Shown here piece after piece: positions 31,375 through 42,147 of a stretch of DNA of 64,000 nt; position 1 is the stretch's first letter, and the number at the start of each line of letters is the position of its first letter. The notes under the pieces were generated by a model. It was not told the origin of the DNA and did no database searches. It saw only the letters and a list, made by a program, of their open reading frames with translations. The stretch spans positions 49,052-113,051 of the forward strand of contig NZ_DJUW01000016.1 in the NCBI RefSeq assembly GCF_002440635.1. Direction: 5' to 3'. The translations under genes and the position numbers were made by a program. Origin of the DNA: Novosphingobium sp. UBA6272. Lineage in GTDB: Bacteria; Pseudomonadota; Alphaproteobacteria; Sphingomonadales; Sphingomonadaceae.

Positions 31375-32202
31375 TCACGCCCCGATCGGCTCGCCCGTGA
31401 TTGTGATCCGGTGCATCACCCGGCGATGGCCATGGTAATCGTTCATCGCCAGGTGCCAGGTTGCGCGGTTGTCCCAGATCGCCACTGAACCCGGTTGCCA
31501 CTGCACCCGGCACTGGAATTCGTCCCTGCTGCCGAGTTCATAAAGGTACTTGAGCAGGGGCAGGCTTTCCGCGCGGGTCCAGCCTTCGAAATGGGTGGTA
31601 AAGGCACCGTTGACGTAAAGCAGCTTTCGCCCCGTCACCGGGTGCCGGATGATCACCGGGTGGACCGCGCGGGTCGAAAGCTCCTGCCCGGTCATTTCCC
31701 CGGCGAGGTCGGTCTGCGAATAATAGCCGCCCGGCTGATAGATGTGATCGGCAGTGTGCACCGCACGCAGAGTGGACAGGGTCTGCTTCAGCCCGTCGGA
31801 CAAGGCATCATAGGCCGCGCCCATGCTTGAAAACAGCGTATCGCCGCCCTCCGGCGGCAGTTCGCGCGCGACCAGGATCGAGCCCATCGCCGGCACCTGG
31901 TCGAAACTGTGATCGGTGTGCCAGCCCCCGCCGATATTGTTTTTTTGGCTTTCAGCCTTGCGCACTTCGGCGATTTCGGGCCAGCCGCTGTTGGTCGGGA
32001 AGAACGGATTGACGTCGATCCCGCCCCAGCGCTTGGCAAAGGCGATGTGCTGTTCAGGCGAAAGGTCCTGATCGCGCAGCACAGCAACGCCGTTGCGATA
32101 GACCGCCTGCTTAAGCGCATCGAGCGCCTCACCTTCGAGTGATGCCATCTGGACGCCGGTGATTTCGACGCCGACGTGTTCGGCAAGCGGGCTTTGGTGC
32201 AT
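31375..32202 (-). CDS. TauD/TfdA-family 2OG-Fe(II) dioxygenase
   Basis: This 275-residue dioxygenase should oxidise a sulfonate, phenoxyacid or similar compound with 2-oxoglutarate. The iron site is H95-x-D97 in GGGWHTDHSF with distal H250 in WDNRATWHLAMNDY. Arginines in HGHRRVMHR bind 2-oxoglutarate. The length is normal. A ribosome site (AGGAG) precedes the ATG. No sulfonate transport genes are adjacent, so the substrate is open. Confidence 0.9.
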   Translation of the reverse strand: MHQSPLAEHVGVEITGVQMASLEGEALDALKQAVYRNGVAVLRDQDLSPEQHIAFAKRWGGIDVNPFFPTNSGWPEIAEVRKAESQKNNIGGGWHTDHSFDQVPAMGSILVARELPPEGGDTLFSSMGAAYDALSDGLKQTLSTLRAVHTADHIYQPGGYYSQTDLAGEMTGQELSTRAVHPVIIRHPVTGRKLLYVNGAFTTHFEGWTRAESLPLLKYLYELGSRDEFQCRVQWQPGSVAIWDNRATWHLAMNDYHGHRRVMHRITITGEPIGA

Positions 32203-32252
32203 CGAGCTCTCCTGTAAGGCGAACTATGCCACGCCCTGCGCCATCGGCAAGT

Positions 32253-32978
32253 TCAAAGCAGGTCATTCATCCTGAGCGCCAGAGTCCAGGCATCCCCCGG
32301 CCAGCGCGCGGAGAGGTAGTTTCCGTCCTGCACCACGAACCCGGCCTCAGGGCTGCGCTTGCCAGCATAGCGCGGGAACAGGCCGCCGCGTTCGAACATG
32401 CCGCCGGGGCGGATCCGGTGCTTGACCTCGGCCTCGACCGACTTGGGATAGGTCCGGTAGTGGCCCCGCAGCGCGCGCTGGGTCAGCTGGATCGCGATCT
32501 TTTCGAGCGGTTCGGTCAGCGCGGTGGTGCGGCGTCCGGCCAGCACCCCGGCGCGGGCCAGCGGCAGCACTCCGTGGCACACGGCGCTGACCGGCTTATC
32601 GGCGCCAAAGCATTCCTGCGCGATCCGCTGCACTTCGGAGCTTTCGCAATAGGGCTTCATCCCCGGGGCGTGGCCACCGGGGAAATGGAACGCATCGAAG
32701 CTGGCCACGCGCACCTTGGCCCAGCTCAGCGGCCGATTGTAGTTCCGGTCCTCCCGCATCGCCGCATAGGCCTCGCGCGCCTCAACCCGCGCCTGAAGCG
32801 AGCGGGCGATCAGCGGCAGCCCCTTGCCAGTCAGCGTAACCGGATCGCAGGCGGCCGGCTGACCGGTCTCGGTCGCAAAGCAGACCTCGTGGCCGGCCCC
32901 TCTCCAGACCAGCCACGGCAGCGCAACCTCGCTGGGGTCGTAGTCGGTCTGGGGCAGGATGATCAGGATGCGGGCCAC
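32253..32978 (-). CDS. DJ-1/PfpI-like type 1 glutamine amidotransferase domain protein
   Basis: This 241-residue protein has the DJ-1/PfpI fold. It starts ARILIILPQTDYDPSEVALP, continues with FHFPGGHAPGM, and carries the nucleophile-elbow cysteine in VSAVCHGVLPLA. The family includes chaperone-like and glyoxalase III-like members. GTG start at 32978, three bases after the dienelactone hydrolase stop, so the two genes are coupled. The long insert after ATRAL-like strand 5 should be compared with known members. Confidence 0.84.
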   Translation of the reverse strand: MARILIILPQTDYDPSEVALPWLVWRGAGHEVCFATETGQPAACDPVTLTGKGLPLIARSLQARVEAREAYAAMREDRNYNRPLSWAKVRVASFDAFHFPGGHAPGMKPYCESSEVQRIAQECFGADKPVSAVCHGVLPLARAGVLAGRRTTALTEPLEKIAIQLTQRALRGHYRTYPKSVEAEVKHRIRPGGMFERGGLFPRYAGKRSPEAGFVVQDGNYLSARWPGDAWTLALRMNDLL

Positions 32979-32981
32979 GGC

Positions 32982-33665
32982 TCAGCCCCCCAACGCCTTG
33001 AACAGCATCAGAGTTCGCTCTTTCGCCAGTTCGGCGCTTTCCGGATGGTAATCCTTGCGCCGGTCGGAATTGAAGCCGTGGCCGGCCTCATAGACAAAGT
33101 GCTGCGCGGTAGGGTGCTGTTTTGCGATCAGCTTCTCGACCCCGGCAAAATCGACCAGGTTGTCATAGCGCCCGAAGTGGGTGATCGTGGCGCAGCGCGG
33201 TGCCTCATCGGCCCAGCGCCCGGCAATATGCCCGCCGTAGTAACAGCTTGCCGCGTCCAGCTTGTCCGAAGTCTGCGCCATCCGCCAGGCGAGCGAGCCG
33301 CCATAGCAATAGCCGACCGCGAAAGTCGGCCCGCCGCGTGCAGCGATCCAGTCGATACAGACTTCGACATCGGCCAGGCTGCGCTCGATCGGGTGCTCGT
33401 CGCGCGCGATCCGGATCGCACGCTCCCAGTCGGCCCCGGTATAGCCCAGCTCAATTCCCGGCTCGATCCGATCGAACAGGGCCGGACTGATCACTTCATA
33501 GCCGTCCTCGGCATATTCGGCGCACATTTCGCGGATATGTTCGGTCACCCCGAAGATCTCCTGCAACAACACCACCCCGCCCCGCCGCTCGCCTTCGGGC
33601 ATGACGTGCCAGCAGGGCAAGGCGTGCCCATCGGACATGGTCAGGTGCATCCATTCGCCGCTCAT
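32982..33665 (-). CDS. dienelactone hydrolase family protein
   Basis: This 227-residue alpha/beta hydrolase carries the dienelactone-hydrolase triad: the cysteine nucleophile in [11 protein letters not shown], an aspartate in FGRYDNLVD and a histidine in [25 protein letters not shown] is typical of the family. ATG 33665 follows GGAGAGG. It forms a pair with the PfpI-like gene and is divergent from the atp operon. The natural substrate is unknown. Confidence 0.9.
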   Translation of the reverse strand: MSGEWMHLTMSDGHALPCWHVMPEGERRGGVVLLQEIFGVTEHIREMCAEYAEDGYEVISPALFDRIEPGIELGYTGADWERAIRIARDEHPIERSLADVEVCIDWIAARGGPTFAVGYCYGGSLAWRMAQTSDKLDAASCYYGGHIAGRWADEAPRCATITHFGRYDNLVDFAGVEKLIAKQHPTAQHFVYEAGHGFNSDRRKDYHPESAELAKERTLMLFKALGG

Positions 33666-33710
33666 AGCCCTCTCCGCCAAATTCGTTTTCCGGAATGTCC
33701 TTGCCCCACC

Positions 33711-33739
33711 TTGCATCGCAGCACAATCATGGCTATGCG
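33711..33739 (+). promoter_or_regulatory. predicted promoter of the atp operon
   Basis: TTGCAT (33711-33716) and TATGCG (33734-33739) are 17 bases apart, about 80 bases before the atpH start. The TTGCA -35 form matches the one seen before rpmF. This is a reading by eye only. Confidence 0.4.
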
Positions 33740-33819
33740 CGCCCCCGTCTGGGGGGTGGCGGTGCGTTCCGCGCGCCGATCCGCCCCATCACTGCACCCG
33801 ATGCAAGGAACAAGAGCGC

Positions 33820-34374
33820 GTGGAGAATTCCGGCGGCATTTCGGCCAGTTTGCAGGGGCGTTACGCCTCTGCCCTTTATGAATTGGCTGCTGAAAACAAG
33901 GCAGTTGCCGCGGTCGAGAAGGATCTCGGCGCGCTGGGCCAGGCGCTGACGGAATCGGCTGACCTCGCGGCGCTGATTCGCAACCCGCAGGTCGGGCGCG
34001 AAGCTGCGGCCCAGGCGATGGACGGCGTGGCCAAGCTGATGAAGCTCTCGCCGCTTACGCACAAGTTCCTTGGCGTGCTGGCCCAGAACCGCCGTCTTGG
34101 CGTGCTGCCGCAGATCGTCAGCGCCTTTGCCGCAATCGCCGCCGCCGCCCGCGGCGAGGTCAAGGCCGAGGTCACCAGCGCCCACCCGCTGAGCGATGCC
34201 CAGCTGAAGGCCCTCGCCGCCAAGCTCAAGGCCCGCGAAGGCCAGGACGTTACCCTTTCCGCCTCCGTCGATCCTGCGATCCTCGGCGGCCTCGTCGTCA
34301 AGATCGGCTCGACCCAGATCGACAGCTCGATCCGCACCCGTTTGAACTCCCTCGCGCAAGCGATGAAAGGCTAA
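33820..34374 (+). CDS. atpH: ATP synthase F1 subunit delta
   Basis: This 184-residue OSCP/delta subunit links F1 to the stator. The pattern [20 protein letters not shown] at the N-terminus and [20 protein letters not shown] at the C-terminus is diagnostic. Start at GTG 33820 with AAGGA upstream. It is the first gene of atpHAGDC, as in other alphaproteobacteria where Fo genes are elsewhere. Confidence 0.95.
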   Translation: MENSGGISASLQGRYASALYELAAENKAVAAVEKDLGALGQALTESADLAALIRNPQVGREAAAQAMDGVAKLMKLSPLTHKFLGVLAQNRRLGVLPQIVSAFAAIAAAARGEVKAEVTSAHPLSDAQLKALAAKLKAREGQDVTLSASVDPAILGGLVVKIGSTQIDSSIRTRLNSLAQAMKG

Positions 34375-35910
<1,536 letters not shown>

Positions 35911-35926
35911 CAGACTAACCCCGCTC

Positions 35927-35977
35927 ACCCTGAGCTTGTCGAAGGGTGGTCGCGCGGGGCTTCGACAAGCTCAGCCC
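35927..35977. repeat. inverted pair of class b hairpin repeats between atpA and atpG
   Basis: Copies at about 35926-35948 (outer arms CACCCT/AGGGTG) and 35957-35977 (arms GGGCT/AGCCC on the minus strand) face each other only nine bases apart. As RNA they could fold singly or as one long stem, because the two copies are near complements. They fill most of the untranslated gap inside the atp message and end about 22 bases before the atpG start. Confidence 0.88.
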
Positions 35978-35999
35978 GAGCGGGCCTAGGAAAGTTTGA

Positions 36000-36878
36000 A
36001 TGGCAAGTCTGAAGGAACTCAAAGGGCGGATCAACTCGGTCAAATCGACCCAGAAGATCACCAAGGCCAAGCAGATGGTCGCGGCCGCCAAGCTGCGCAA
36101 GGCGCAGGCCAATGCCGAAGCTGCCCGGCCCTATGCCGGACGGCTGGCTGCGGTCATGGCCTCGATCGCCAGCAAGATCACGGTCAGTGAGAATAGCCCC
36201 AAGCTGCTCGCCGGCACCGGCAAGGACCAGGTCCATCTGCTGGTCGTCGCCAACAGCGACAAGGGCCTGTGCGGCGCGCTCAATTCGAACATCGTCAAGG
36301 CTTCGCTGGTCGCCGCGCGCGAGCTTGAAGCCCAGGGCAAGACGGTGCTGTTCTACCTGGTCGGCCGCAAGGGCCGCGCGGTGATCCGCCGCGCCTATCC
36401 CAAGGCGATCCTCGACCAGTTCGACACCACCCACGTGCGCGAACCGGGCTATAGCGAGGCCGAGCAGATCGCAGATGCGCTGCTCGCGCTTTACGAAGCC
36501 GGCAAGTTCGATGTCGCGCACCTGTTCTACGCCCGCTTCCAGAGCGCGCTGGCCCAGGTTCCGACCCAGCAGCAGATCATCCCGGTTCCGGCCCCCAAGG
36601 CCGAACTGGCGGCTGGCGGCGATGCGGCGGTGGAATACGAACCCGACGAAGAGGAAATCCTCGCCGCGCTGCTGCCGCGTTATCTCAAGACCCAGCTGTT
36701 CGGCGCGCTGCTTGAGAACATGGCGTCAGAGCAAGGCGCCTCGATGACCGCGATGGACAACGCCACGCGCAACGCGGGCGATCTGATCAACAAACTGACC
36801 ATCCAGTACAACCGCAGCCGTCAGGCCGCGATCACCACTGAACTGATTGAAATCATTGCTGGCGCGGAAGCGCTGTAA
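36000..36878 (+). CDS. atpG: ATP synthase F1 subunit gamma
   Basis: This 292-residue central-shaft subunit begins with [20 protein letters not shown] and ends with [19 protein letters not shown], the two helices of the coiled coil. [15 protein letters not shown] is the other conserved block. AGGAAAG precedes the ATG. The gene follows the repeat-filled gap after atpA. Confidence 0.96.
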   Translation: MASLKELKGRINSVKSTQKITKAKQMVAAAKLRKAQANAEAARPYAGRLAAVMASIASKITVSENSPKLLAGTGKDQVHLLVVANSDKGLCGALNSNIVKASLVAARELEAQGKTVLFYLVGRKGRAVIRRAYPKAILDQFDTTHVREPGYSEAEQIADALLALYEAGKFDVAHLFYARFQSALAQVPTQQQIIPVPAPKAELAAGGDAAVEYEPDEEEILAALLPRYLKTQLFGALLENMASEQGASMTAMDNATRNAGDLINKLTIQYNRSRQAAITTELIEIIAGAEAL

Positions 36879-38390
<1,512 letters not shown>

Positions 38391-38395
38391 GCATC

Positions 38396-38653
38396 ATGGC
38401 CCTGCACTTTGAACTCGTCACGCCGGCACGGCTCGTGCGGTCCGAGGATGTCCACATGGTGGTCGTACCCGGCACCGAAGGCGAGTTCGGCGTGCTCGAA
38501 GGCCACGCGCCCTTCATGTCGACCGTCCGCGACGGCACACTGCGGATCTACAAGACCGAGGGCGGCGCTCCGGAAGAAATCGAGGTCCAGGGCGGCTTCG
38601 CCGAAGTCGGCGCAAACGGCCTGACCGTGCTGGCGGAGCATGTTGAGAGCTGA
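38396..38653 (+). CDS. atpC: ATP synthase F1 subunit epsilon, short form
   Basis: This 85-residue protein contains the complete N-terminal beta-sandwich of epsilon ([53 protein letters not shown]). It ends where the C-terminal helical hairpin of typical 130-140 residue epsilons would begin. That hairpin is the inhibitory element in E. coli. Short forms occur in related alphaproteobacteria as far as I recall, so this is not a fresh truncation. The terminator follows immediately. Confidence 0.93.
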   Translation: MALHFELVTPARLVRSEDVHMVVVPGTEGEFGVLEGHAPFMSTVRDGTLRIYKTEGGAPEEIEVQGGFAEVGANGLTVLAEHVES

Positions 38654-38676
38654 GGATTTCAGCGACCCAGCGAAAA

Positions 38677-38710
38677 GAAAGGGGCGGTCCGATGGGCCGC
38701 CCTTTCCTTT
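38677..38710 (+). terminator. rho-independent terminator of atpHAGDC
   Basis: A stem with GGGCGG (38682-38687) pairing CCGCCC (38697-38702), extended by AAA/TTT, encloses a nine-base loop. It is followed by the T-rich TTTCCTTTCT. It lies 24 bases after the atpC stop. Confidence 0.8.
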
Positions 38711-38761
38711 CTGATCCTTCCCTTTTCCACAGAAGTGACGTTCGCCGAAAATGGGAAGGAG

Positions 38762-39595
38762 CTAGAGCGTTACGCTCCCCTCCACGCAGGTCACGCATTG
38801 CCCGCCTACGTGCACATCCGCGCCATCGATGCGGATCGAGATAGAACCATCACGCCCAACCTGACGGCCCTGGCTGGCGACATAGCTGTCCCCATCGCCC
38901 ACCTGCCCCGCCGCCAGACGAAACGCCGCGACAGCACCGTTACCGCTGCCGCAGACCGGGTCTTCGGCGATGCCGTCGCCGGGGGCAAAGCTGCGCACGA
39001 CCACGCGGTCCCCTTCCACCGCATAGATCGACGCGCCGGTCATCCCCAGCGGCACATAATAGGCGGCAAGCCGTGCGGCGTCGTGATCGAGAGTCTCCAG
39101 ATCGGCCACACTGGCCAGCTCGGCTACCAGCCAGGTCGGCCCGACATTCACTGCCTTTGCCGCGCCCTTGATCGGCGTGCCAATCCAGGCGGTGGCCTCG
39201 GGGTCAGACAGTTCTTCCAGGGCGTAGCGCGGCAGTTTGAACGACAGGCCCTGCTCAGCCACGTTCAGGTCAACCAACCCGACCGCGCATTGCTGAACCA
39301 GCCGGCCCTCCCGCGCGTTCGCCAGTCCGGCTTGCAGCACTGCATGGGCACTGCCCAGCGTCGGGTGCCCGGCGAAGGGCAGCTCGGCCTTGGGGGTGAA
39401 TATCCGCACCCGGTAACCGGCAGCAGGATCGGTCACCGGCAGAACGAAGGTGGTCTCGCTCAGGTTGGTCCAGTTGGCGAAGGCCTGCATCTCGGCATCC
39501 GACAGCCCTTCCCCATCAAGCACAACGGCCACCGGGTTACCCTTGTAGGGAACTGCGGTAAAGACATCGATCTGCGCGAATTTGCGGCTACGCAT
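38762..39595 (-). CDS. PhzF-family epimerase/isomerase-like protein
   Basis: This 277-residue protein has the double hot-dog-like fold pattern of PhzF. It starts FAQIDVFTAVPYKGNPVAVV, has WTNLSETTFVLP with the catalytic glutamate, AGHPTLGSAHAVL and, in the second half, DPVCGSGNGAVAAF. There are no phenazine genes, so it is probably one of the many PhzF homologues of unknown substrate. It precedes nothing on its strand and converges with the atp operon. The DUF6265-like gene lies three bases upstream. Confidence 0.9.
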   Translation of the reverse strand: MRSRKFAQIDVFTAVPYKGNPVAVVLDGEGLSDAEMQAFANWTNLSETTFVLPVTDPAAGYRVRIFTPKAELPFAGHPTLGSAHAVLQAGLANAREGRLVQQCAVGLVDLNVAEQGLSFKLPRYALEELSDPEATAWIGTPIKGAAKAVNVGPTWLVAELASVADLETLDHDAARLAAYYVPLGMTGASIYAVEGDRVVVRSFAPGDGIAEDPVCGSGNGAVAAFRLAAGQVGDGDSYVASQGRQVGRDGSISIRIDGADVHVGGQCVTCVEGSVTL

Positions 39596-39598
39596 TGG

Positions 39599-40072
39599 TC
39601 ATTCCACTCCATCGCGCGGCGGGATCACCGGGCGGTAGTTGAAGCGCATCGCATCGCTGCCGTCGATCCGCGAGATTTCGGCCATCAGCAGCTGGCCTTG
39701 CCGCCAATAGCGGATCCGCTGCGGATAATCGTGCGCCGGATTGGCGAACTCGATCGCTTCCTCGCTGATCAGCACCAGCGGAAATTCCACTGCGGGCTTG
39801 CCCTGCGGCTGGGCGAAGAAGCTCAGCTTGCCGTCGGATTTGAAGCGGATCTGGGTCACTTCCCAGCTTTGCAACTGCGGGCCAAAACCGATCCGCGCCA
39901 GCCCCAGCATGATTCCGCCGCGCGGATCGGTCCAGACCTCGTCGAACCAGTTGGCTCCATCCTCCATCATCCAGGTCCCTGCCATCCAGCCCGGCAGTTC
40001 GGGCTTGGCCAGGGTTTGCGCCGAGGCGGGCGCGGCAAACAGCAGAAGGGCGGCGGCAATCAGCGTTCTCAT
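39599..40072 (-). CDS. secreted DUF6265-like protein
   Basis: This 157-residue precursor has a signal peptide (MRTLIAAALLLFAAPASA) and a lipocalin-like mature part: PGWMAGTWMMEDGANWFDEV, then GIMLGLARIGF and FANPAHDYPQRIRYWRQG. This is the pattern of DUF6265. ATG 40072 follows AAGGAAA. Its stop is three bases before the PhzF start, so the two share a transcript. Function unknown. Confidence 0.78.
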   Translation of the reverse strand: MRTLIAAALLLFAAPASAQTLAKPELPGWMAGTWMMEDGANWFDEVWTDPRGGIMLGLARIGFGPQLQSWEVTQIRFKSDGKLSFFAQPQGKPAVEFPLVLISEEAIEFANPAHDYPQRIRYWRQGQLLMAEISRIDGSDAMRFNYRPVIPPRDGVE

Positions 40073-40131
40073 GGGAATTTCCTTGCCCTTGGCCGGATGA
40101 ACCGCGGGTTTAGCGCGCGATCGGGCCTGGC

Positions 40132-41031
40132 TCAATCGGTGATGGCCGGTTCACGCACTTGCCCGGCACGCCACAGATAAATCCCTGCAGCCACGATGAT
40201 CGCCGCTCCCAGCATGGTCATTGCATCGGGGTGCGTATCGAACCACAGCCAGCCGAGAACGGTTGCGACCAGCAGCTGGATGTATGTTGCCGGAGCCACC
40301 GCTGCCGCCCCGGCGCGGGTCGTGCCAAGGTAGATCAGCCAGTGTGCGCAGGTTGCCGACACCGCAACGAAGCCGCAGCGGGCAATTATGCTCCAGTGCG
40401 GCCAGCCGATCGCAAATCTTTCCACCCCGGTCTTGGCGAAGAGCGGAGCGGCGATCAGCAAGATCGGGGCAGCGAAGGCCGCGACCCAGAATTGCATCGC
40501 CAGGGCCGAGGCGGTTCCGGCTACCGCGCGGTTACCAATGATCAGCAGGCTAAAGGTAATTGCAGAAAAGATCGGCAACACGGCCCACCACCCAGCTTCG
40601 GCCAGGTTGGGTCGCAGAATCACCAGAACCCCGCCAAAGGCCAGGGCCGACGCGATCAAGGTCTGGCGCCGCAGCGGCTCCCCCAGCAACAAGGCGGCCA
40701 GAAACGCCGTGAACATCGGTGTGGTGAAGCCTATCGCCGTTGCTGTCGCCAATGGCAGAACGAACAGCGAGGTAAAGAAGATCGTCGAAGAAACGGCTAG
40801 CGCTGCCCCGCGCCCGAACTGAGCGCGCGGCCGGGCCAGCCGGAAACCAGTCCGGCCTTCGCGCGCAGCCAGCAACGCAGCTAGCCCCACCGCCGCCAGG
40901 CTGAAACGCAATGCAGCAATTGCCACCGGTGACCATTGCCCCGCCATGGTTTTAATCACCGCGTCGCCGAATGACAGCGCGGAAAAGCCCGCGAGCGCAT
41001 AGAGCAACCCGGCCCGTTCGTTCTGCCGCAA
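40132..41031 (-). CDS. EamA/DMT-family transporter
   Basis: This 299-residue inner membrane protein has ten hydrophobic segments in two EamA repeats. Each repeat shows the family exit motif (TAIGFTTPMFTAFLAALLLG in the first, ATYIQLLVATVLGWLWF in the second). It starts at TTG 41031, the only plausible initiation codon before the first membrane helix. It probably exports a small metabolite. A paralogue is encoded at 48556-49461. Confidence 0.85.
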   Translation of the reverse strand: MRQNERAGLLYALAGFSALSFGDAVIKTMAGQWSPVAIAALRFSLAAVGLAALLAAREGRTGFRLARPRAQFGRGAALAVSSTIFFTSLFVLPLATATAIGFTTPMFTAFLAALLLGEPLRRQTLIASALAFGGVLVILRPNLAEAGWWAVLPIFSAITFSLLIIGNRAVAGTASALAMQFWVAAFAAPILLIAAPLFAKTGVERFAIGWPHWSIIARCGFVAVSATCAHWLIYLGTTRAGAAAVAPATYIQLLVATVLGWLWFDTHPDAMTMLGAAIIVAAGIYLWRAGQVREPAITD

Positions 41032-41093
41032 GTGAATGACCCTCCTCCGGCGGCTCTAATCGGGCAATGCGGACAGCGCCAGAGGTTTACCCG

Positions 41094-41116
41094 CTGTTAA
41101 ACAGTCATGCTTAACA
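41094..41116. promoter_or_regulatory. inverted repeats between EamA and glycan cluster
   Basis: A perfect palindrome CTGTTAAACAG is at 41094-41104, and TGTTAA (41095-41100) faces TTAACA (41111-41116) across ten bases. They lie in the 120-base gap between divergent genes, so they could be an operator for either side. No regulator is adjacent. Confidence 0.3.
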
Positions 41117-41151
41117 ACCCCTAACCAACCGGCGGTTCGAATGGGGCAATA

Positions 41152-42147
41152 GTGACCAAGTTGATCATCCAGATCCCGTGCTTCAACGAGGCGGAAAGCC
41201 TGCCCGGCACGCTGATTGCGCTGCCGCGCCGCCTGCCCGGGATCGATTGCATCGAAGTGCTTGTGATCGACGACGGCAGCCACGATGGCACCGCCGAGGT
41301 CGCGCGCCGGTTTGGCGTGCATCACGTGGTCCGGCACCGCCGTAACCGCGGCCTTGCCGCCGCGTTCCAGAGCGGGATCGACGCTGCTCTGGCCGCCGGG
41401 GCCGACATCGTGGTCAATACCGACGCCGATGGACAGTATGCCGGCGAGGACATCGCCAAGCTGGTCGCGCCGATTGTCGCACATGAAGCCGATCTGGTGA
41501 TCGGCGACCGCGGCGTGAGCGAAAACGCCCATTTCGGGCCATTCAAGCGTCGGCTCCAGCGGCTTGGCAGCGCCGTCGTCCGCCGCCTGTCCGGCACCGA
41601 GGTGACCGACGCGGTCAGCGGGTTCCGCGCGATCAGCCGCGCCGCCGCCCAGCGGATCACGATCACCACCGAATTTTCCTATACCACCGACATGCTGATC
41701 CAGGCCGGGCGAAAGCGCTTCAAGATCGTCAGCGTGCCGGTGCGGACCAATGCGACAGAGCGTCCGAGCCGCCTGTTCAAGTCGATCCCGCAGTTCATTG
41801 TCCGCCAGCTGCTGACCATGACCCGGGCCTATGCCACCTACAACCCGCTGCGCACCTTTGCGCTGATCGGCGGTCTGGTCAGCCTGATCGGGCTGGCCCC
41901 GATCGTGCGGTTCCTGTGGTTCTGGGCCATCGGTGACGGCAATGGCCATGTCCAGTCGCTGGTGCTGGGCGGATCGCTGCTGGTGCTAGGCGTGCTGACC
42001 GGGCTGATGGGCCTGCTGGCCGAGCTGATCGGCGCGAACCGCAAGCTGCTCGAGGCGACACTCAGCCACGTGCGCAAGCTGGAAGACCGACTGGCGGAGC
42101 TCGAACCCCGGGAACCTGCCGAAACGGATCGGAAGCGCCGGGCATGA
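41152..42147 (+). CDS. GT2 glycosyltransferase with C-terminal membrane helices (DPM1/ArnC-like)
   Basis: This 331-residue protein has a GT-A domain with QIPCFNEAESLPGTL, VIDDGSHDGT and the DxD-type NTDADGQY. Two hydrophobic segments follow (about residues 240-300), and the tail is charged and coiled. The design is that of polyprenyl-phosphate sugar synthases (DPM1 or ArnC types). It would load a sugar on undecaprenyl phosphate at the inner membrane. GTG start. The stop overlaps the next ATG (ATGA). It is the first gene of a five-gene cluster. Confidence 0.85.
   Translation: MTKLIIQIPCFNEAESLPGTLIALPRRLPGIDCIEVLVIDDGSHDGTAEVARRFGVHHVVRHRRNRGLAAAFQSGIDAALAAGADIVVNTDADGQYAGEDIAKLVAPIVAHEADLVIGDRGVSENAHFGPFKRRLQRLGSAVVRRLSGTEVTDAVSGFRAISRAAAQRITITTEFSYTTDMLIQAGRKRFKIVSVPVRTNATERPSRLFKSIPQFIVRQLLTMTRAYATYNPLRTFALIGGLVSLIGLAPIVRFLWFWAIGDGNGHVQSLVLGGSLLVLGVLTGLMGLLAELIGANRKLLEATLSHVRKLEDRLAELEPREPAETDRKRRA

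Noticed and set aside
38762..39595. PhzF gene as evidence of a phenazine cluster
   Set aside because: No other phz genes are present, and PhzF homologues are widespread outside phenazine synthesis.
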